The notes: a model not told the origin generated them from the letters alone. A stretch of 44,196 bases of DNA from a bacterium (GCA_016933415.1 JAFGAX010000091.1:1-44196), one strand, 5' to 3'. Counted from the first letter of the stretch, positions 25,978-34,956 are shown. Translations and numbers: made by a program.

Positions 25978-26784
25978 TTATTCCTTCCCCGCCTTTCTGC
26001 GGCTGATCAGCGCCATCAGTACCAGTCCGAACAGCGCCATGAACAGGGAGATCAGCTGGTTATAGGTGAAGGCCATTCCCAGGAATCTGAATTGCACGGA
26101 TGATTCATAATAGCGGACAAAATCGATTGAAAAGCGGAAAATGCCGTAAAGCACGAAAAATAATGCGGATAAGAAGCCGTCCGCTCGTTTTTTGCGGTCT
26201 ACGAGCAGAAGCACGGCCAGCATCAGGAAATCGTACACAGAAGAATATAATTGCGTTGGATGAAGCCGCAATCCAGGCAGAAAAGCCCCGGCCGGGCTCT
26301 GTTCAGGAAATGCCATGCACCAGGGATGGTCTCCCGGTTTGCCGAAACAGCACCCGTTGAGAAAACAGCCGATACGGGTCAGCCCCAGCCCGAACGCCAG
26401 CGAAGGCGCGGCCGCGTCGAAGAACCGGAACACCCGTATCTTCTTATGGATGCAGAAAACCGCGATCGCTGCGACGGCGAACAACACGCCGCCGAGCATG
26501 GACAGGCCCGCGAGTCCGATCTCGCCGTCGCTCTGGAACGGATTGACCGTATCGAGCCATCGGCCCCTGAATTCGTCGACATGGGTCACGACGTAGAACA
26601 GCCGGGATCCCACGATCGCGCTCACCACCGTGATCAGTCCCGCATCCATCACGTCGTTCCCGGGGATGCCCCGCTTCTCCCCCCGCTTCATCGCCCAGAG
26701 AATGCCGACCAGAAAGGAAACAGCGAGCAGGAGGCCGTAGGCGTGAATGACGATGGGGCCGATTTTGAAAAGACTGGGGTACAT
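25978..26784 (-). CDS. lgt: Prolipoprotein diacylglyceryl transferase
   Basis: 268 residues, the usual Lgt length, with about seven membrane helices beginning at IGPIVIHAYGLLLAVSF. The Lgt signature is present in GLTRIGCFLNGCCFGKPGDH, and the HPTQLYSSVYDFL segment contains conserved His and Tyr residues. The enzyme moves diacylglycerol from phosphatidylglycerol to the lipobox cysteine of prolipoproteins in the inner membrane. The ATG at 26784 follows GAGGAGA. It sits directly upstream of a lipoprotein gene, a natural client. Confidence 0.94.
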   Translation of the reverse strand: MYPSLFKIGPIVIHAYGLLLAVSFLVGILWAMKRGEKRGIPGNDVMDAGLITVVSAIVGSRLFYVVTHVDEFRGRWLDTVNPFQSDGEIGLAGLSMLGGVLFAVAAIAVFCIHKKIRVFRFFDAAAPSLAFGLGLTRIGCFLNGCCFGKPGDHPWCMAFPEQSPAGAFLPGLRLHPTQLYSSVYDFLMLAVLLLVDRKKRADGFLSALFFVLYGIFRFSIDFVRYYESSVQFRFLGMAFTYNQLISLFMALFGLVLMALISRRKAGKE

Positions 26785-26820
26785 GCTTTCTCCTCACTTC
26801 ACTATTTTTTTGATGATGCG

Positions 26821-26940
26821 GGGTTCCCGCCTCCGAGCCTGCGCCGCAGGGGCCGGAGCCTCCCGCGAAGCGGGACCAATCGGCCTTATATTAAAAACAA
26901 TGACGGCCTGCGGGGAAACAATTAGAAGATCATATTCGAT
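26821..26940. repeat. GC-rich palindromic repeat (copy 1) plus ATCGAATATGATCT box
   Basis: In the 205-base gap between lgt and purH, bases 26822-26860 read as an imperfect palindrome (GGTTCCCGCC ... GGCCGGAGCC) closely similar to sequences at 32203-32250 and 39581-39640. The 14-base box ATCGAATATGATCT (minus strand, 26927-26940) recurs at 39547-39560. The TATGAT inside it could be a -10 box for lgt. No gene is seen in the gap. Confidence 0.65.
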
Positions 26941-26989
26941 TGAGAATCGCAGGCAGTCAGGCCGAAAGTCCTCAATCGTCGATGAGTTT

Positions 26990-28672
26990 TCAGTGCCGGA
27001 AGTGCCTCAGTCCGGTGCACGCCATGGCGATGCCGAGTTCGTCGCACGCGCGTATGCTGTCCGCATCGCGCTTGGAACCGCCGGGTTGAACGATGAAACG
27101 GATGCCGAACTCGGCCGCCGCACGGACCGTGTCGTCGTACGGGAAGAAGGCGTCCGAGGCGAGCACCATTTCGGAAAAGGCTTTCTTTCGATAGGCATCA
27201 AAATCCATGCCCGGGTTGGACGCCGCGTATTCCATCTCCAGGTTTTCCAGGGCCTTGGTGACGGCCAGCTTGCGGAGGGAATCGACCCGGTTCGGCTGAC
27301 CCGCGCCCATTCCGATGACCTGAAAGAATCCGGGGCTGTACTCCCGGCCCAGGACGATGGCATTCGATTTCGTGTGCTTGCAGGCTTTCAGCGTGAATTC
27401 CGCGAGCGCTTTGCGCCTCTCATCGAACCGCGCCTTGGTCACGCCTTCGAACCGGTCCCACACCGCGAGATCCCGGTCCATTTCAAGCATGCCGCCCGTG
27501 ATCTTCCGAAAGGTTTTGGGCTCCGCCCCGGCCGCGTCCAGCGGTCCGGTTTTGAGAAGCCGGAGCGTCTTGCTCCTGCCGAACAGATCCAGGGCCTCGG
27601 CCGAGAAATCCGGGGCGACGACCACTTCGACGAATTTGTTCGGTATCTCCTGGGCCACCAGCCGGCCCGCGGACACGACAAAACCGATGTGGCGGACGTG
27701 CTCGCCTTTCAGAAACTCGGCGAACGCAAGATCCACTGGCGCGTTGCAGGCGATCACGGATCCGAAGGCCGATATCGGATCCCCCGCCCACGCCCGTTCG
27801 AGCGCCTCCCGTGCGGATGCGCCGGTCGCGAAACCGCATGGATTGGTGTGCTTGATGACCGCCACCCCGATCCCGCCGGAAAGATCCTTCACGGCCTCGA
27901 GGGCGGCGTCGCCATCCACGTAATTGTTGAACGACATCTCCTTGCCGCCGATGATTTCCGCTCCGGCCACCGAGGCCTCGCGGCACGAGGCGTCGCGATA
28001 GAACGCCGCCGTCTGGTGGCTGTTCTCTCCGTACCGGAGCGGTCTGCCGTCCGTGTATTTCAGACGGAGGACCGGCTCCTCCAGAAAACGCCCGGACAGG
28101 GTCCGGTCAATGGCCGAATCATAATCCGCCGTGCGTCGGAAGGCCTTGACCGCCAGTCGCCGGCGGGTCTCCGCGGACACGGCCCCGTCGCGGCGGATCT
28201 CGTCCAGCACGGGGGCGTAATCCGAGGGATCGGTCACGATGGCCACGAACCTGTGGTTCTTCGCCGCGCTGCGCACCATGGAAGGGCCGCCGATGTCGAT
28301 GTTTTCGATGATCTCCTCGATGGACACCCCCGGTTTGGCTGCCGTGGCTTCGAACGGATAGAGGTTCACCGCAACCAGGTCGATCCACTCGATGCCCTGG
28401 GCGGCGGCCTGAGCGGCATGCTCCGCGTTGTCACGAAGCCCGAGCAGGGCTCCGTGAATTTTCGGGTGCAGGGTCTTGACCCGTCCGTCCATCATTTCCG
28501 GAAAACCGGTGACCTGGTCGACCGCGGTCACGGGCACGCCGTTTTCCGACAGCAGCCTGTGTGTGCCGCCCGTGGACAGGATGGTGAAACCGAGATCGAC
28601 AAGCGCACGGGCGAAGTCCACGACGCCCGTCTTGTCCGATACGCTGATCAGCGCGCGGCGACCGGTTGCCAA
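26990..28672 (-). CDS. purH: Bifunctional AICAR formyltransferase / IMP cyclohydrolase
   Basis: 560 residues. The start is a TTG at 28670-28672, with AAGGAGG at 28678-28684 five bases upstream. The N-terminal cyclohydrolase (MGS-like) domain begins with RALISVSDKTGVVDFARAL and contains LSTGGTHRLL. The C-terminal transformylase domain contains the catalytic KHTNPCGFATG (K-H-x-N-P-C-G). It catalyses the last two steps to IMP using 10-formyl-THF. It is the final gene of the long string that also contains purF and purN. The 118-base gap to purN (28673-28790) shows no gene. Confidence 0.96.
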   Translation of the reverse strand: MATGRRALISVSDKTGVVDFARALVDLGFTILSTGGTHRLLSENGVPVTAVDQVTGFPEMMDGRVKTLHPKIHGALLGLRDNAEHAAQAAAQGIEWIDLVAVNLYPFEATAAKPGVSIEEIIENIDIGGPSMVRSAAKNHRFVAIVTDPSDYAPVLDEIRRDGAVSAETRRRLAVKAFRRTADYDSAIDRTLSGRFLEEPVLRLKYTDGRPLRYGENSHQTAAFYRDASCREASVAGAEIIGGKEMSFNNYVDGDAALEAVKDLSGGIGVAVIKHTNPCGFATGASAREALERAWAGDPISAFGSVIACNAPVDLAFAEFLKGEHVRHIGFVVSAGRLVAQEIPNKFVEVVVAPDFSAEALDLFGRSKTLRLLKTGPLDAAGAEPKTFRKITGGMLEMDRDLAVWDRFEGVTKARFDERRKALAEFTLKACKHTKSNAIVLGREYSPGFFQVIGMGAGQPNRVDSLRKLAVTKALENLEMEYAASNPGMDFDAYRKKAFSEMVLASDAFFPYDDTVRAAAEFGIRFIVQPGGSKRDADSIRACDELGIAMACTGLRHFRH

Positions 28673-28790
28673 ACCTTCCTCCTTCGTTTTATGTTGTCCT
28701 GCCCGTCAAAAATTCCAGAACAATCCGAGACCTTGAGTGTCCGGTCAATCATCCGGCAACCCCCGTTGCTCCTCCTGTTTCCCCCTCGGA

Positions 28791-29414
28791 TCATTCGATG
28801 AACGCGATCCCGCCGCGGATCCGGACCCTCCCTTCCGCGAACGCCTGGAGCACCTCCGGATACAGCGAATGCTCCGTTTCCAGCACGCGGCCGGCCAGGG
28901 TTTCCGCGGTGTCGCCCGGCAGGACGGGCACGCACCGCTGGGCCAGAATGGGTCCGCGGTCGTACTGTTCGTCCACGAGGTGCACGGTCACGCCGGTGAC
29001 CTTGCATCCCTGGCGAATCACGGCCTCATGCACATGACGGCCGTACATGCCCTTGCCCCCGAAGGCGGGAAGCAGGGCGGGATGGATGTTCACGATCCGG
29101 CCCGGATAGAGGGCCACGACCTCCGGAGGGACGCGCTTCATGTATCCGGCGAGCGCGATGAAACCGGCGCCCGATTCGCGGAGCACTTCCGTCAAACGCG
29201 AGACGAAAGCGTCGCGCGAGTCGAAACCGGCGCTGGAGACGGTTTCCGCGCGGACGCCCCGGGCCCGGGCGGTCTCGAGCGCGCCGGCCGCGGGATCATT
29301 CGATATCAGAACGTCCACGGATGCGTTCAGGCGGCGGCCGTCGATCGCCGCCAGAATGGCGGCGAAATTCGATCCCCGGCCCGAGGCGAAAACGCCGAGT
29401 CGCAGGGGTTTCAC
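28791..29414 (-). CDS. purN: Phosphoribosylglycinamide formyltransferase
   Basis: 207 residues. The phosphate-binding loop is FASGRGSNF (9-17). The catalytic residues are N109 and H111 in VNIHPALLPAFGGKG and D148 in HLVDEQYDRGP, all in family positions. It formylates GAR with 10-formyl-THF. The start is the GTG at 29414, with a modest GAGAG upstream, 10 bases after the GWxTD gene. It is co-oriented with purH, purF and the lipid genes. Confidence 0.94.
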   Translation of the reverse strand: MKPLRLGVFASGRGSNFAAILAAIDGRRLNASVDVLISNDPAAGALETARARGVRAETVSSAGFDSRDAFVSRLTEVLRESGAGFIALAGYMKRVPPEVVALYPGRIVNIHPALLPAFGGKGMYGRHVHEAVIRQGCKVTGVTVHLVDEQYDRGPILAQRCVPVLPGDTAETLAGRVLETEHSLYPEVLQAFAEGRVRIRGGIAFIE

Positions 29415-29424
29415 CGGACCGCTC

Positions 29425-30720
29425 TCACCGAATCCGGTTCAGGAGGTCGTGAATGGTGCCCTCGAGGCGGTAATCGCCCATGCCCGTGTGATCGATGAAC
29501 AGCACGGACCGGTTGAAGGTGTAGTATGTCCAGACTTCGAAGGGCTTGGATCCCGATTCAAACGGGTGCCGCTCGATTTCCCCCGGAGGGCCCAGGAGAA
29601 TGTACACCATGCCGCGGTCGGTTTTCCACCCGTCGATGAAAGTCCCGAAATTCTGGTTGGCGAACTCGACCCGGCGGTAGTATTCCTCCTCCAGTTCGTT
29701 CGCCTCCGTGTCGGGCGTCGGGTCCCTCTGCCGCCAGAATTCGCGGAACGCCTCGAGCCGGTCCTCGCCCTCCGGCTTCTTCTTCATCTTCCTGATCTCG
29801 GAGCCCTTGGCGATGTACCGCACCTGTTCGATCATCTGGTCCAGATCCGCGGCCTGCCCCGGCATGTCCCCCCAGTGCACGGTCATCGGCCGGGACCGCT
29901 TCACGATCCGTTCTCCGCTTCCCACTTCGATGTCCAGTTTGTACCGCCCGCCCCTCAGGTCGCCCTTGGCGACGGACAGCACGCACACGGTCCGGTTCCC
30001 GGAAAGGGGCCGGTTCAGGGTGTCTGAACGCACCACCGCGCCCTTGATGTCGGTCAGCCGCATCCGGATCGGGACGGACGTGATGGACGGCGGATTGTGG
30101 ATCTCGAACCAGACGAACAGGGTGTCCATGGTTTCGGAGAGATTGCCCAGCACGCTGGCCACGGGCGAGGGATTCCCGGCCGAGTCCGCGACAATGCGCT
30201 CGGCCAGAATGATGTCGGTCACCGTAAGGTCCCCGGGCCTGCCTTTGGCGGTCTGGACGGGTATCTTTTTGACCGCGGCTTTTCTGGAATCCAGGTCCAG
30301 GACCGAGAGCAAGAGCTCGTACCGTCCGGGCGCGATGTCGAATGCGCTCCATGCCGAAGCGAACGCGGAACGGGAGTTGGTGGAATCATAGCCGAGCACG
30401 CGGACCTCGTGGGAGCGGATCTTCGCCTCCACCTGCTCGCCCCGGGCGTTGAACAGAATCGCGGACAGTTCGTAACGGGCGAGGTATCCGCCGCTGTCGC
30501 GGATGAACTGCAGTTCGTCATAGGCGATCTTGACGAAGCAGTTGAACCGGCTTTTTCCGCTGTCCGGCGAGGCCGTGATGGCGGTGTCGAAATGGAAATC
30601 CGGAACGTCCTCGTCGCGGGAAAACCGGATTTCGGCCGGCTGGGCCAGGGCCCCGCAGACCGCCGAGAACAGGAGTCCCGCCAGCATGAGCGGACGGCCG
30701 TGACGGATTTGGGAACGCAT
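29425..30720 (-). CDS. GWxTD-domain secreted protein
   Basis: 431 residues with an N-terminal Sec signal (LMLAGLLFSAVCGALAQ) and a beta-rich body. The C-terminal GWxTD domain has GWKTDRGMVYILLGPPGEIE at about 364-383. The family is of unknown function and is found widely in FCB-group and related candidate phyla, so it is a useful lineage marker. A GAGGTG site precedes the ATG at 30720. It lies between rimO and purN in the same direction, and its role there is not known. Confidence 0.85.
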   Translation of the reverse strand: MRSQIRHGRPLMLAGLLFSAVCGALAQPAEIRFSRDEDVPDFHFDTAITASPDSGKSRFNCFVKIAYDELQFIRDSGGYLARYELSAILFNARGEQVEAKIRSHEVRVLGYDSTNSRSAFASAWSAFDIAPGRYELLLSVLDLDSRKAAVKKIPVQTAKGRPGDLTVTDIILAERIVADSAGNPSPVASVLGNLSETMDTLFVWFEIHNPPSITSVPIRMRLTDIKGAVVRSDTLNRPLSGNRTVCVLSVAKGDLRGGRYKLDIEVGSGERIVKRSRPMTVHWGDMPGQAADLDQMIEQVRYIAKGSEIRKMKKKPEGEDRLEAFREFWRQRDPTPDTEANELEEEYYRRVEFANQNFGTFIDGWKTDRGMVYILLGPPGEIERHPFESGSKPFEVWTYYTFNRSVLFIDHTGMGDYRLEGTIHDLLNRIR

Positions 30721-30774
30721 GGTTCACCTCGCGGATAGGAGCTTCATCGCCGCGGACCTGAGCGGTCCATGGGT

Positions 30775-30790
30775 CGGGCCGTACGGCCCG
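30775..30790. other. 16-base perfect palindrome after rimO
   Basis: CGGGCCGTACGGCCCG is exactly self-complementary and lies in the 85-base gap between the rimO stop and the GWxTD start. No T-run follows on the minus strand. It may be a hairpin that separates rimO from the next gene, or an operator-like site. Confidence 0.4.
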
Positions 30791-30805
30791 CCCGTGACGC
30801 GGCTG

Positions 30806-32173
30806 TCAATCACGACCGGCCGGATCTGATCGCCTGTGTTTCCGCCGCGGCCGCCCGGCAGCCGGCGGAACGACCGTTCCCGTCAGGTCATACGCGGAGG
30901 ATCCGTCGATCCGGACCGGCACGATGCGGCCCGGGCCGGCTTTGCCGCGGACCCAGACCGTGGCGTCGATTTCCGGGGCGTCGCCCGGGGTCCGGCCGAC
31001 GCAGAGCCTGCGCCGCCTGTCGGTGCCGTCCACCAGAACCGGAATCACCTTTCCCTCCAGGGACCGGTGGTATTCCGCGGACAGCGATTTCTGGATGCGC
31101 ATCAGCACGCGCGCCCTGCGCTTCGCGGTCGCGGACGGAACGGCCGGCCGCAGCGCAAAGGCCCGGGTTCCCTCCTCCAGGGAGAAGGTAAAAACGCCCA
31201 TGCGCTCGAACCGGACCTCCCGGACGAACCGGGCCAGTTCTTCGAATCGGGTTTCGGTCTCGCCCGGGAATCCCGTGATGAAAGCCGTGCGGAGTGTCAG
31301 GCCGGGCACCAGCGCCCGGAGGTTCTCGATCAGCCGGATCACGTCGGCCTTCGTCATGCCACGGCCCATGGCCTTCAGCAGGGGATCGGAAATATGCTGG
31401 AGCGGCAGGTCCAGGTATTTGCAGACCTTCGGCTCCGCGGCCATCGCGTCGATCAGGGCGTCGTCCACATGCGCCGGATGGCCGTACAGGATCCGGATCC
31501 ATTCGATTCCCTCGATGCGGACCAGTCTTTTCAGGAGCCGGGCCAGCGATGCTTTCCCCCCCAGGTCGCGTCCGTAGGCGGTGGTGTCCTGGGCGATGAG
31601 GATCAGTTCCTTCACGCCCCGGGCCGCGAGAGATTCGGCTTCGCGGACAAGACCCGCCTGCGGCCGGCTGCGGTATTTCCCCTTGAACAGCGGGATGGCG
31701 CAGAAGGAGCAGGCATGATCACAGCCGTCCGCGATCTTGAGATAGGCCGTGTGCGGCGGCGTGGACAGCACGCGTCCGCACCGGCCGGCTTCGGACCACC
31801 GGTACCGTGTCCCGATGATGTAACGCCCGAGCGCCCGAAAAGGTTCTACTCCGAAATAGGCGTCCGCCTCCGGTATTTCCAGGGGCAGGGCGTCCCGGTA
31901 CCGCTCCGAGAGACATCCCCATACCACCACGCGCGGCCGGACGGCCCGGGACCGGCCGGCCTTGTCCCTGATCCGGACGGCTTCGAGTATCGCGTCAATG
32001 GACTCCTGCTTCGCTTCCCGGATGAAACCGCACGTATTGATGCAGATGTCGTCCGCCTTTTCCGGGTCGGCCGTCAGAACGGCCCCGTGCCGCCTCAATT
32101 CGCCAGCCAGCACCTCGGAGTCGACCTGGTTCTTGGGACAGCCGAGGGTGATGATTGCGACTTTACGCTTCAT
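30806..32173 (-). CDS. rimO: Ribosomal protein S12 methylthiotransferase
   Basis: 455 residues from the ATG at 32173, which gives MKRKVAIITLGCPKNQVDSE. The N-terminal iron-sulfur cluster cysteines are C12, C48 (INTCGFI) and C87 (VVWGCLSERY). The radical SAM cluster is C151, C155 and C158 (CDHACSFC). A TRAM-like domain closes the protein, with a basic tail. RimO adds a methylthio group to an aspartate of ribosomal protein S12. MiaB is the alternative, but TLGCPKNQVDSE favours RimO. An upstream in-frame extension through the repeat region 32174-32359 is not credible. Confidence 0.94.
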   Translation of the reverse strand: MKRKVAIITLGCPKNQVDSEVLAGELRRHGAVLTADPEKADDICINTCGFIREAKQESIDAILEAVRIRDKAGRSRAVRPRVVVWGCLSERYRDALPLEIPEADAYFGVEPFRALGRYIIGTRYRWSEAGRCGRVLSTPPHTAYLKIADGCDHACSFCAIPLFKGKYRSRPQAGLVREAESLAARGVKELILIAQDTTAYGRDLGGKASLARLLKRLVRIEGIEWIRILYGHPAHVDDALIDAMAAEPKVCKYLDLPLQHISDPLLKAMGRGMTKADVIRLIENLRALVPGLTLRTAFITGFPGETETRFEELARFVREVRFERMGVFTFSLEEGTRAFALRPAVPSATAKRRARVLMRIQKSLSAEYHRSLEGKVIPVLVDGTDRRRRLCVGRTPGDAPEIDATVWVRGKAGPGRIVPVRIDGSSAYDLTGTVVPPAAGRPRRKHRRSDPAGRD

Positions 32174-32202
32174 TTCGATTATAGAGATTTCCTTCGAGCG
32201 GA

Positions 32203-32250
32203 GGCTCCCGCCTCCGCGCCTGCTCCGCAGGGGCGGGAGCCCCTGCGGAG
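32203..32250. repeat. GC-rich palindromic repeat (copy 2) between ftsY and rimO
   Basis: GGCTCCCGCC (32203-32212) pairs exactly with GGCGGGAGCC (32232-32241). Nested within it is a perfect 12-bp hairpin, 32223-32234 with 32239-32250 and loop GGGA. It fills most of the 109-base gap between ftsY and rimO. The A-run after it on the plus strand is a T-run before it on the minus strand, so it is not an intrinsic terminator for ftsY. Copies 1 and 3 lie near 26840 and 39600. Confidence 0.75.
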
Positions 32251-32282
32251 AGAAAAAAGCGCGAATCGTCCATCGTCCAAAG

Positions 32283-33209
32283 TCACTGTCTTTCCTCCCC
32301 CAGAATCCCCTCCGAAAACGCCTCCGCGTCGAACGGCCGAAGGTCTTCGATTCCCTCACCCAGCCCCGCCCACCGGATGGGAATGCCCAGGGTCCGCCGG
32401 ATCGCCAGCACGACCCCGCCCCTGGCCGTGCCGTCCAGCTTGGTGAGCGCGATGCCGGTCACGCCCGCGGCTTCGGTGAACTGCCGCGCCTGGGCCAGCC
32501 CGTTCTGTCCGGTCGTGGCGTCCATCACCAGCAGCGTCTCGTGCGGGGCCGATGGCATCCGCTTGGCGATTACCCGCCGGATCTTCCTCAGCTCCTCCAT
32601 AAGATTGACCTTGGTCTGTAGGCGTCCGGCCGTGTCGACCAGGAGCGCATCCGCGCCATGCCGGACGGCGTGGTCCAGGGCGTCGAATGCGACGGAGGCC
32701 GGATCCGCGCCCGGCTTCTGCGAGATCACCGGAACCCCGGCCCGGCCGGCCCAGACCGCGAGCTGTTCGTTCGCCGCGGGCCTGAACGTGTCCGCGGCCG
32801 CGATCACCGTCTTCCTGCCTTCCGCGGCGAAGCGGTGCGCCAGTTTTCCGATCGTGGTGGTCTTGCCCGTGCCGTTCACGCCGACCACAAGCACCACCCA
32901 GGGTTTTTCCCGGAACGCCGACGGATCCGGACCGCATCCCGCCAGAAGTTCGCGGATGCGCTCCTTCAGGGCGACACGCACGGCCGCGGCTTCGTCCCCT
33001 CCCTCCGGGATCCGGACAGACCGGACAGCCTCGACCAGGTCGGCCGCCGTATCCGGGCCCGCGTCCGCTTCGAGGAGCGCGGTCTCCAGGCCGTCCAGTA
33101 TGGCCCCGCGGTCCGGACCTGCGGCCGTGAACAGGCGGTTGATTCCGTCCCGCAGGGACCTGCCGGCCCTGGACAGACCCGCGGCCCAGGCGATCGAGAC
33201 CGGGCTCAA
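32283..33209 (-). CDS. ftsY: Signal recognition particle receptor FtsY
   Basis: 308 residues, a compact NG-domain FtsY. The start is a TTG at 33207-33209 that overlaps the pgsA TGA, giving MSPVSIAWAAGLSRAGRS. Longer in-frame extensions only read the pgsA gene in another frame. GTPase motifs are G1 GVNGTGKTTT (110-119), AADTFRPAANEQL, G3 VDTAGRLQTKVNLMEEL and G4 TKLDGTARGG. It docks ribosome-SRP complexes at the membrane. No long acidic A domain is present. Confidence 0.95.
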   Translation of the reverse strand: MSPVSIAWAAGLSRAGRSLRDGINRLFTAAGPDRGAILDGLETALLEADAGPDTAADLVEAVRSVRIPEGGDEAAAVRVALKERIRELLAGCGPDPSAFREKPWVVLVVGVNGTGKTTTIGKLAHRFAAEGRKTVIAAADTFRPAANEQLAVWAGRAGVPVISQKPGADPASVAFDALDHAVRHGADALLVDTAGRLQTKVNLMEELRKIRRVIAKRMPSAPHETLLVMDATTGQNGLAQARQFTEAAGVTGIALTKLDGTARGGVVLAIRRTLGIPIRWAGLGEGIEDLRPFDAEAFSEGILGEERQ

Positions 33210-33778
33210 TCCGCGTCCGCCTTCAAGCCCCCCGAGGCTGAACGGCTGTTCACCGCGGCGCGGAAAGACCGCCAGTAGACCCAGGTTGAATACAGCGTGA
33301 GTGCGATCGCGAGCGCCGTCGCCAGGTTCGCCCACGGCTGCCAGCCGAGAATGAACAGCACCACGCTCACGCCGGTGAAAAAGGCCGAATTCTTCCCCGG
33401 CCGGTTCGCTTCGAGCACCACGCCTTTGCGTCGCGCCGCCCACAGCCCGAACGCCAGCACGGACAGCTCCCGGACCACCAGAAATACGAGGTACCACAGG
33501 GGAAAACGGTAGAGCGGGGACAGCACCATCAGCAGGGCGGCGGACAGCACGTTCACCTTGTCGATGAGCGGGTCCATCATCCGTCCGAGGTCCGACGTCT
33601 GGTTGAAGCGGCGGGCGACCCATCCGTCGATGAAATCCGTGGCAATGCCGAGCAGGATGAAGACGAGCGCGGCGATCCGTCTGCCATCCGCCATGTAGAG
33701 CAGAATGGGAATCAGGAACAGGAGCCGCAGGAGGCTCAGACCGTTCGGGATCGTCCATATCCGCTTGTTGTTTTCCAT
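33206..33778 (-). CDS. CDP-alcohol phosphatidyltransferase (PgsA-like)
   Basis: 190 residues with several membrane helices. The full CDP-alcohol motif is exact: D48, D51-G52, A55-R56, then G65, D69 and D73 (DFIDGWVARR ... GRMMDPLID). The opening IWTIPNGLSLLRLLFLIP is PgsA-like. It most likely makes phosphatidylglycerol phosphate from CDP-diacylglycerol and glycerol 3-phosphate. Because it follows UbiA, ferredoxin and geranylgeranyl reductase, an isoprenoid-lipid substrate is an interesting alternative. The ATG at 33778 lies 8 bases after the reductase stop. Confidence 0.9.
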   Translation of the reverse strand: MENNKRIWTIPNGLSLLRLLFLIPILLYMADGRRIAALVFILLGIATDFIDGWVARRFNQTSDLGRMMDPLIDKVNVLSAALLMVLSPLYRFPLWYLVFLVVRELSVLAFGLWAARRKGVVLEANRPGKNSAFFTGVSVVLFILGWQPWANLATALAIALTLYSTWVYWRSFRAAVNSRSASGGLKADAD

Positions 33779-33786
33779 CAGATTCC

Positions 33787-34956
33787 TCAGAAGAAGGACC
33801 GGAACATTTCGAAGGCGAGCTTGGGATGTTTGAACAGCCCGGCCTTGAAAATCTCGGCCGCCGTGCGTTTTTCCTCCGGAATGGCCGACAGGGTCCGCGC
33901 CACACCGTTGAGTTCCTCGTCGGACAGGCCGTACACGACCTTCTTGATCCGGAAATCCCGCTCGATGTTCTCCCCTTCGGCCTTCATCCAGGCTTTGACG
34001 TAGGCCCCCAGCGCCTTTTTCGAAACGTCTCCGCGCCGGACGCATCCGGCCGCGGTTTCTCCCGCGAGCCGGCCCGCGATCAGGGCGTTGAGGATGCCGC
34101 CGCCCGTGAGGGGGCTGGCCTGATGCGCCGCGTCTCCGACGAGTATCAGGCCGTCTGCAACAATGTCACCGCGCGGCGGACAGAGCGGCACCCCGCCCGC
34201 GATCCAGGTCAGCACCGAGGCGCCCGGACACCGCCGTTCGAGAAAATCCTTCAATAAATCAACGGGCTTCCTGACCCGGCAGGCCGCTTCCGGAACACCG
34301 AGACCCACATTCGCGGTCCGTCCGCCCTTGGGGAACACCCAGGCGTATCCGCCGGGCGCGACCGCTGATCCGAAATGGAACTCCGCGAGCTCCGGGTCCG
34401 GATCAAGGCCCGCGACCGTCGCCTGCGCGCAGCTCGCGATGAATTCCGGCGGCGTGCGGGTGTCGAGGCCCGCCCACCGGCCGACGGCCGATTCCACGCC
34501 GTCCGCTCCGATGACGATTTTCGCCGCCACATCAAAGATGCGGCCGAGATGCTCGACCCGGACGCCGGACACGGCCCCGTTCTCACGGAGCAGGCCCGTG
34601 ACGCAGGCCTTGGTGAGAAACACGGCCCCCGCCTCGGCCGCCATCGCGGCCAGGTCTGCGTCGAACACCTTGCGGTGCAGCACGGTTCCGGTGTCCCCGG
34701 GGCAGGCGGTCACGACCGTTCCGTCCGGCGCGACCAGTTTCGCGCCCCTCACCTCGCGGGCGATCCATGACGGCCGCACTGTCACCAGTCCCTCCAGGCC
34801 GCGGGACGACACGCCCTCGGCGCACCGGACCGGGAGCCCGATTTCCCTGTCCTTCTCGAACACCATCACCGAGGCGCCGGCCTGGGCCGCGGACCGGGCG
34901 GCCCAGGACCCCGCAGGTCCGCCTCCCACGACAACGACATCCGCGCGGTCTGTCAT
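33787..34956 (-). CDS. Geranylgeranyl reductase family flavoprotein, archaeal-like
   Basis: 389 residues from the ATG at 34956, which overlaps the ferredoxin stop as ATGA. The FAD motif is VVVVGGGPAGSWAARSAA (7-24). The family loop is GLPVRCAEGVS (40-50). GADGVESAVGRWAGL (150-164) is the second FAD contact. P201 to P209 (PGGYAWVFP) is an exact match to the P-x-x-Y-x-W-x-F-P motif of geranylgeranyl reductases, followed by NVGLGVPEA. The overall pattern is closer to archaeal enzymes that saturate digeranylgeranyl lipids than to ChlP. Adjacent ferredoxin and UbiA genes support an isoprenoid-lipid or quinone role. The substrate is inferred. Confidence 0.88.
   Translation of the reverse strand: MTDRADVVVVGGGPAGSWAARSAAQAGASVMVFEKDREIGLPVRCAEGVSSRGLEGLVTVRPSWIAREVRGAKLVAPDGTVVTACPGDTGTVLHRKVFDADLAAMAAEAGAVFLTKACVTGLLRENGAVSGVRVEHLGRIFDVAAKIVIGADGVESAVGRWAGLDTRTPPEFIASCAQATVAGLDPDPELAEFHFGSAVAPGGYAWVFPKGGRTANVGLGVPEAACRVRKPVDLLKDFLERRCPGASVLTWIAGGVPLCPPRGDIVADGLILVGDAAHQASPLTGGGILNALIAGRLAGETAAGCVRRGDVSKKALGAYVKAWMKAEGENIERDFRIKKVVYGLSDEELNGVARTLSAIPEEKRTAAEIFKAGLFKHPKLAFEMFRSFF

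Noticed and set aside
32223-32250. Intrinsic terminator for ftsY
   Set aside because: The T-run precedes the hairpin on the minus strand and does not follow it.
32174-32359. N-terminal extension of rimO
   Set aside because: The extra 62 residues translate the palindromic repeat and the end of ftsY. The conserved RimO start is at 32173.
33210-33905. N-terminal extension of ftsY
   Set aside because: The extension is the pgsA gene read in another frame. FtsY similarity begins only after 33209.
33787-34956. Chlorophyll-type geranylgeranyl reductase (ChlP)
   Set aside because: There are no other chlorophyll genes. The ferredoxin partner and the R-C-A-E-G loop fit the archaeal-like group better.
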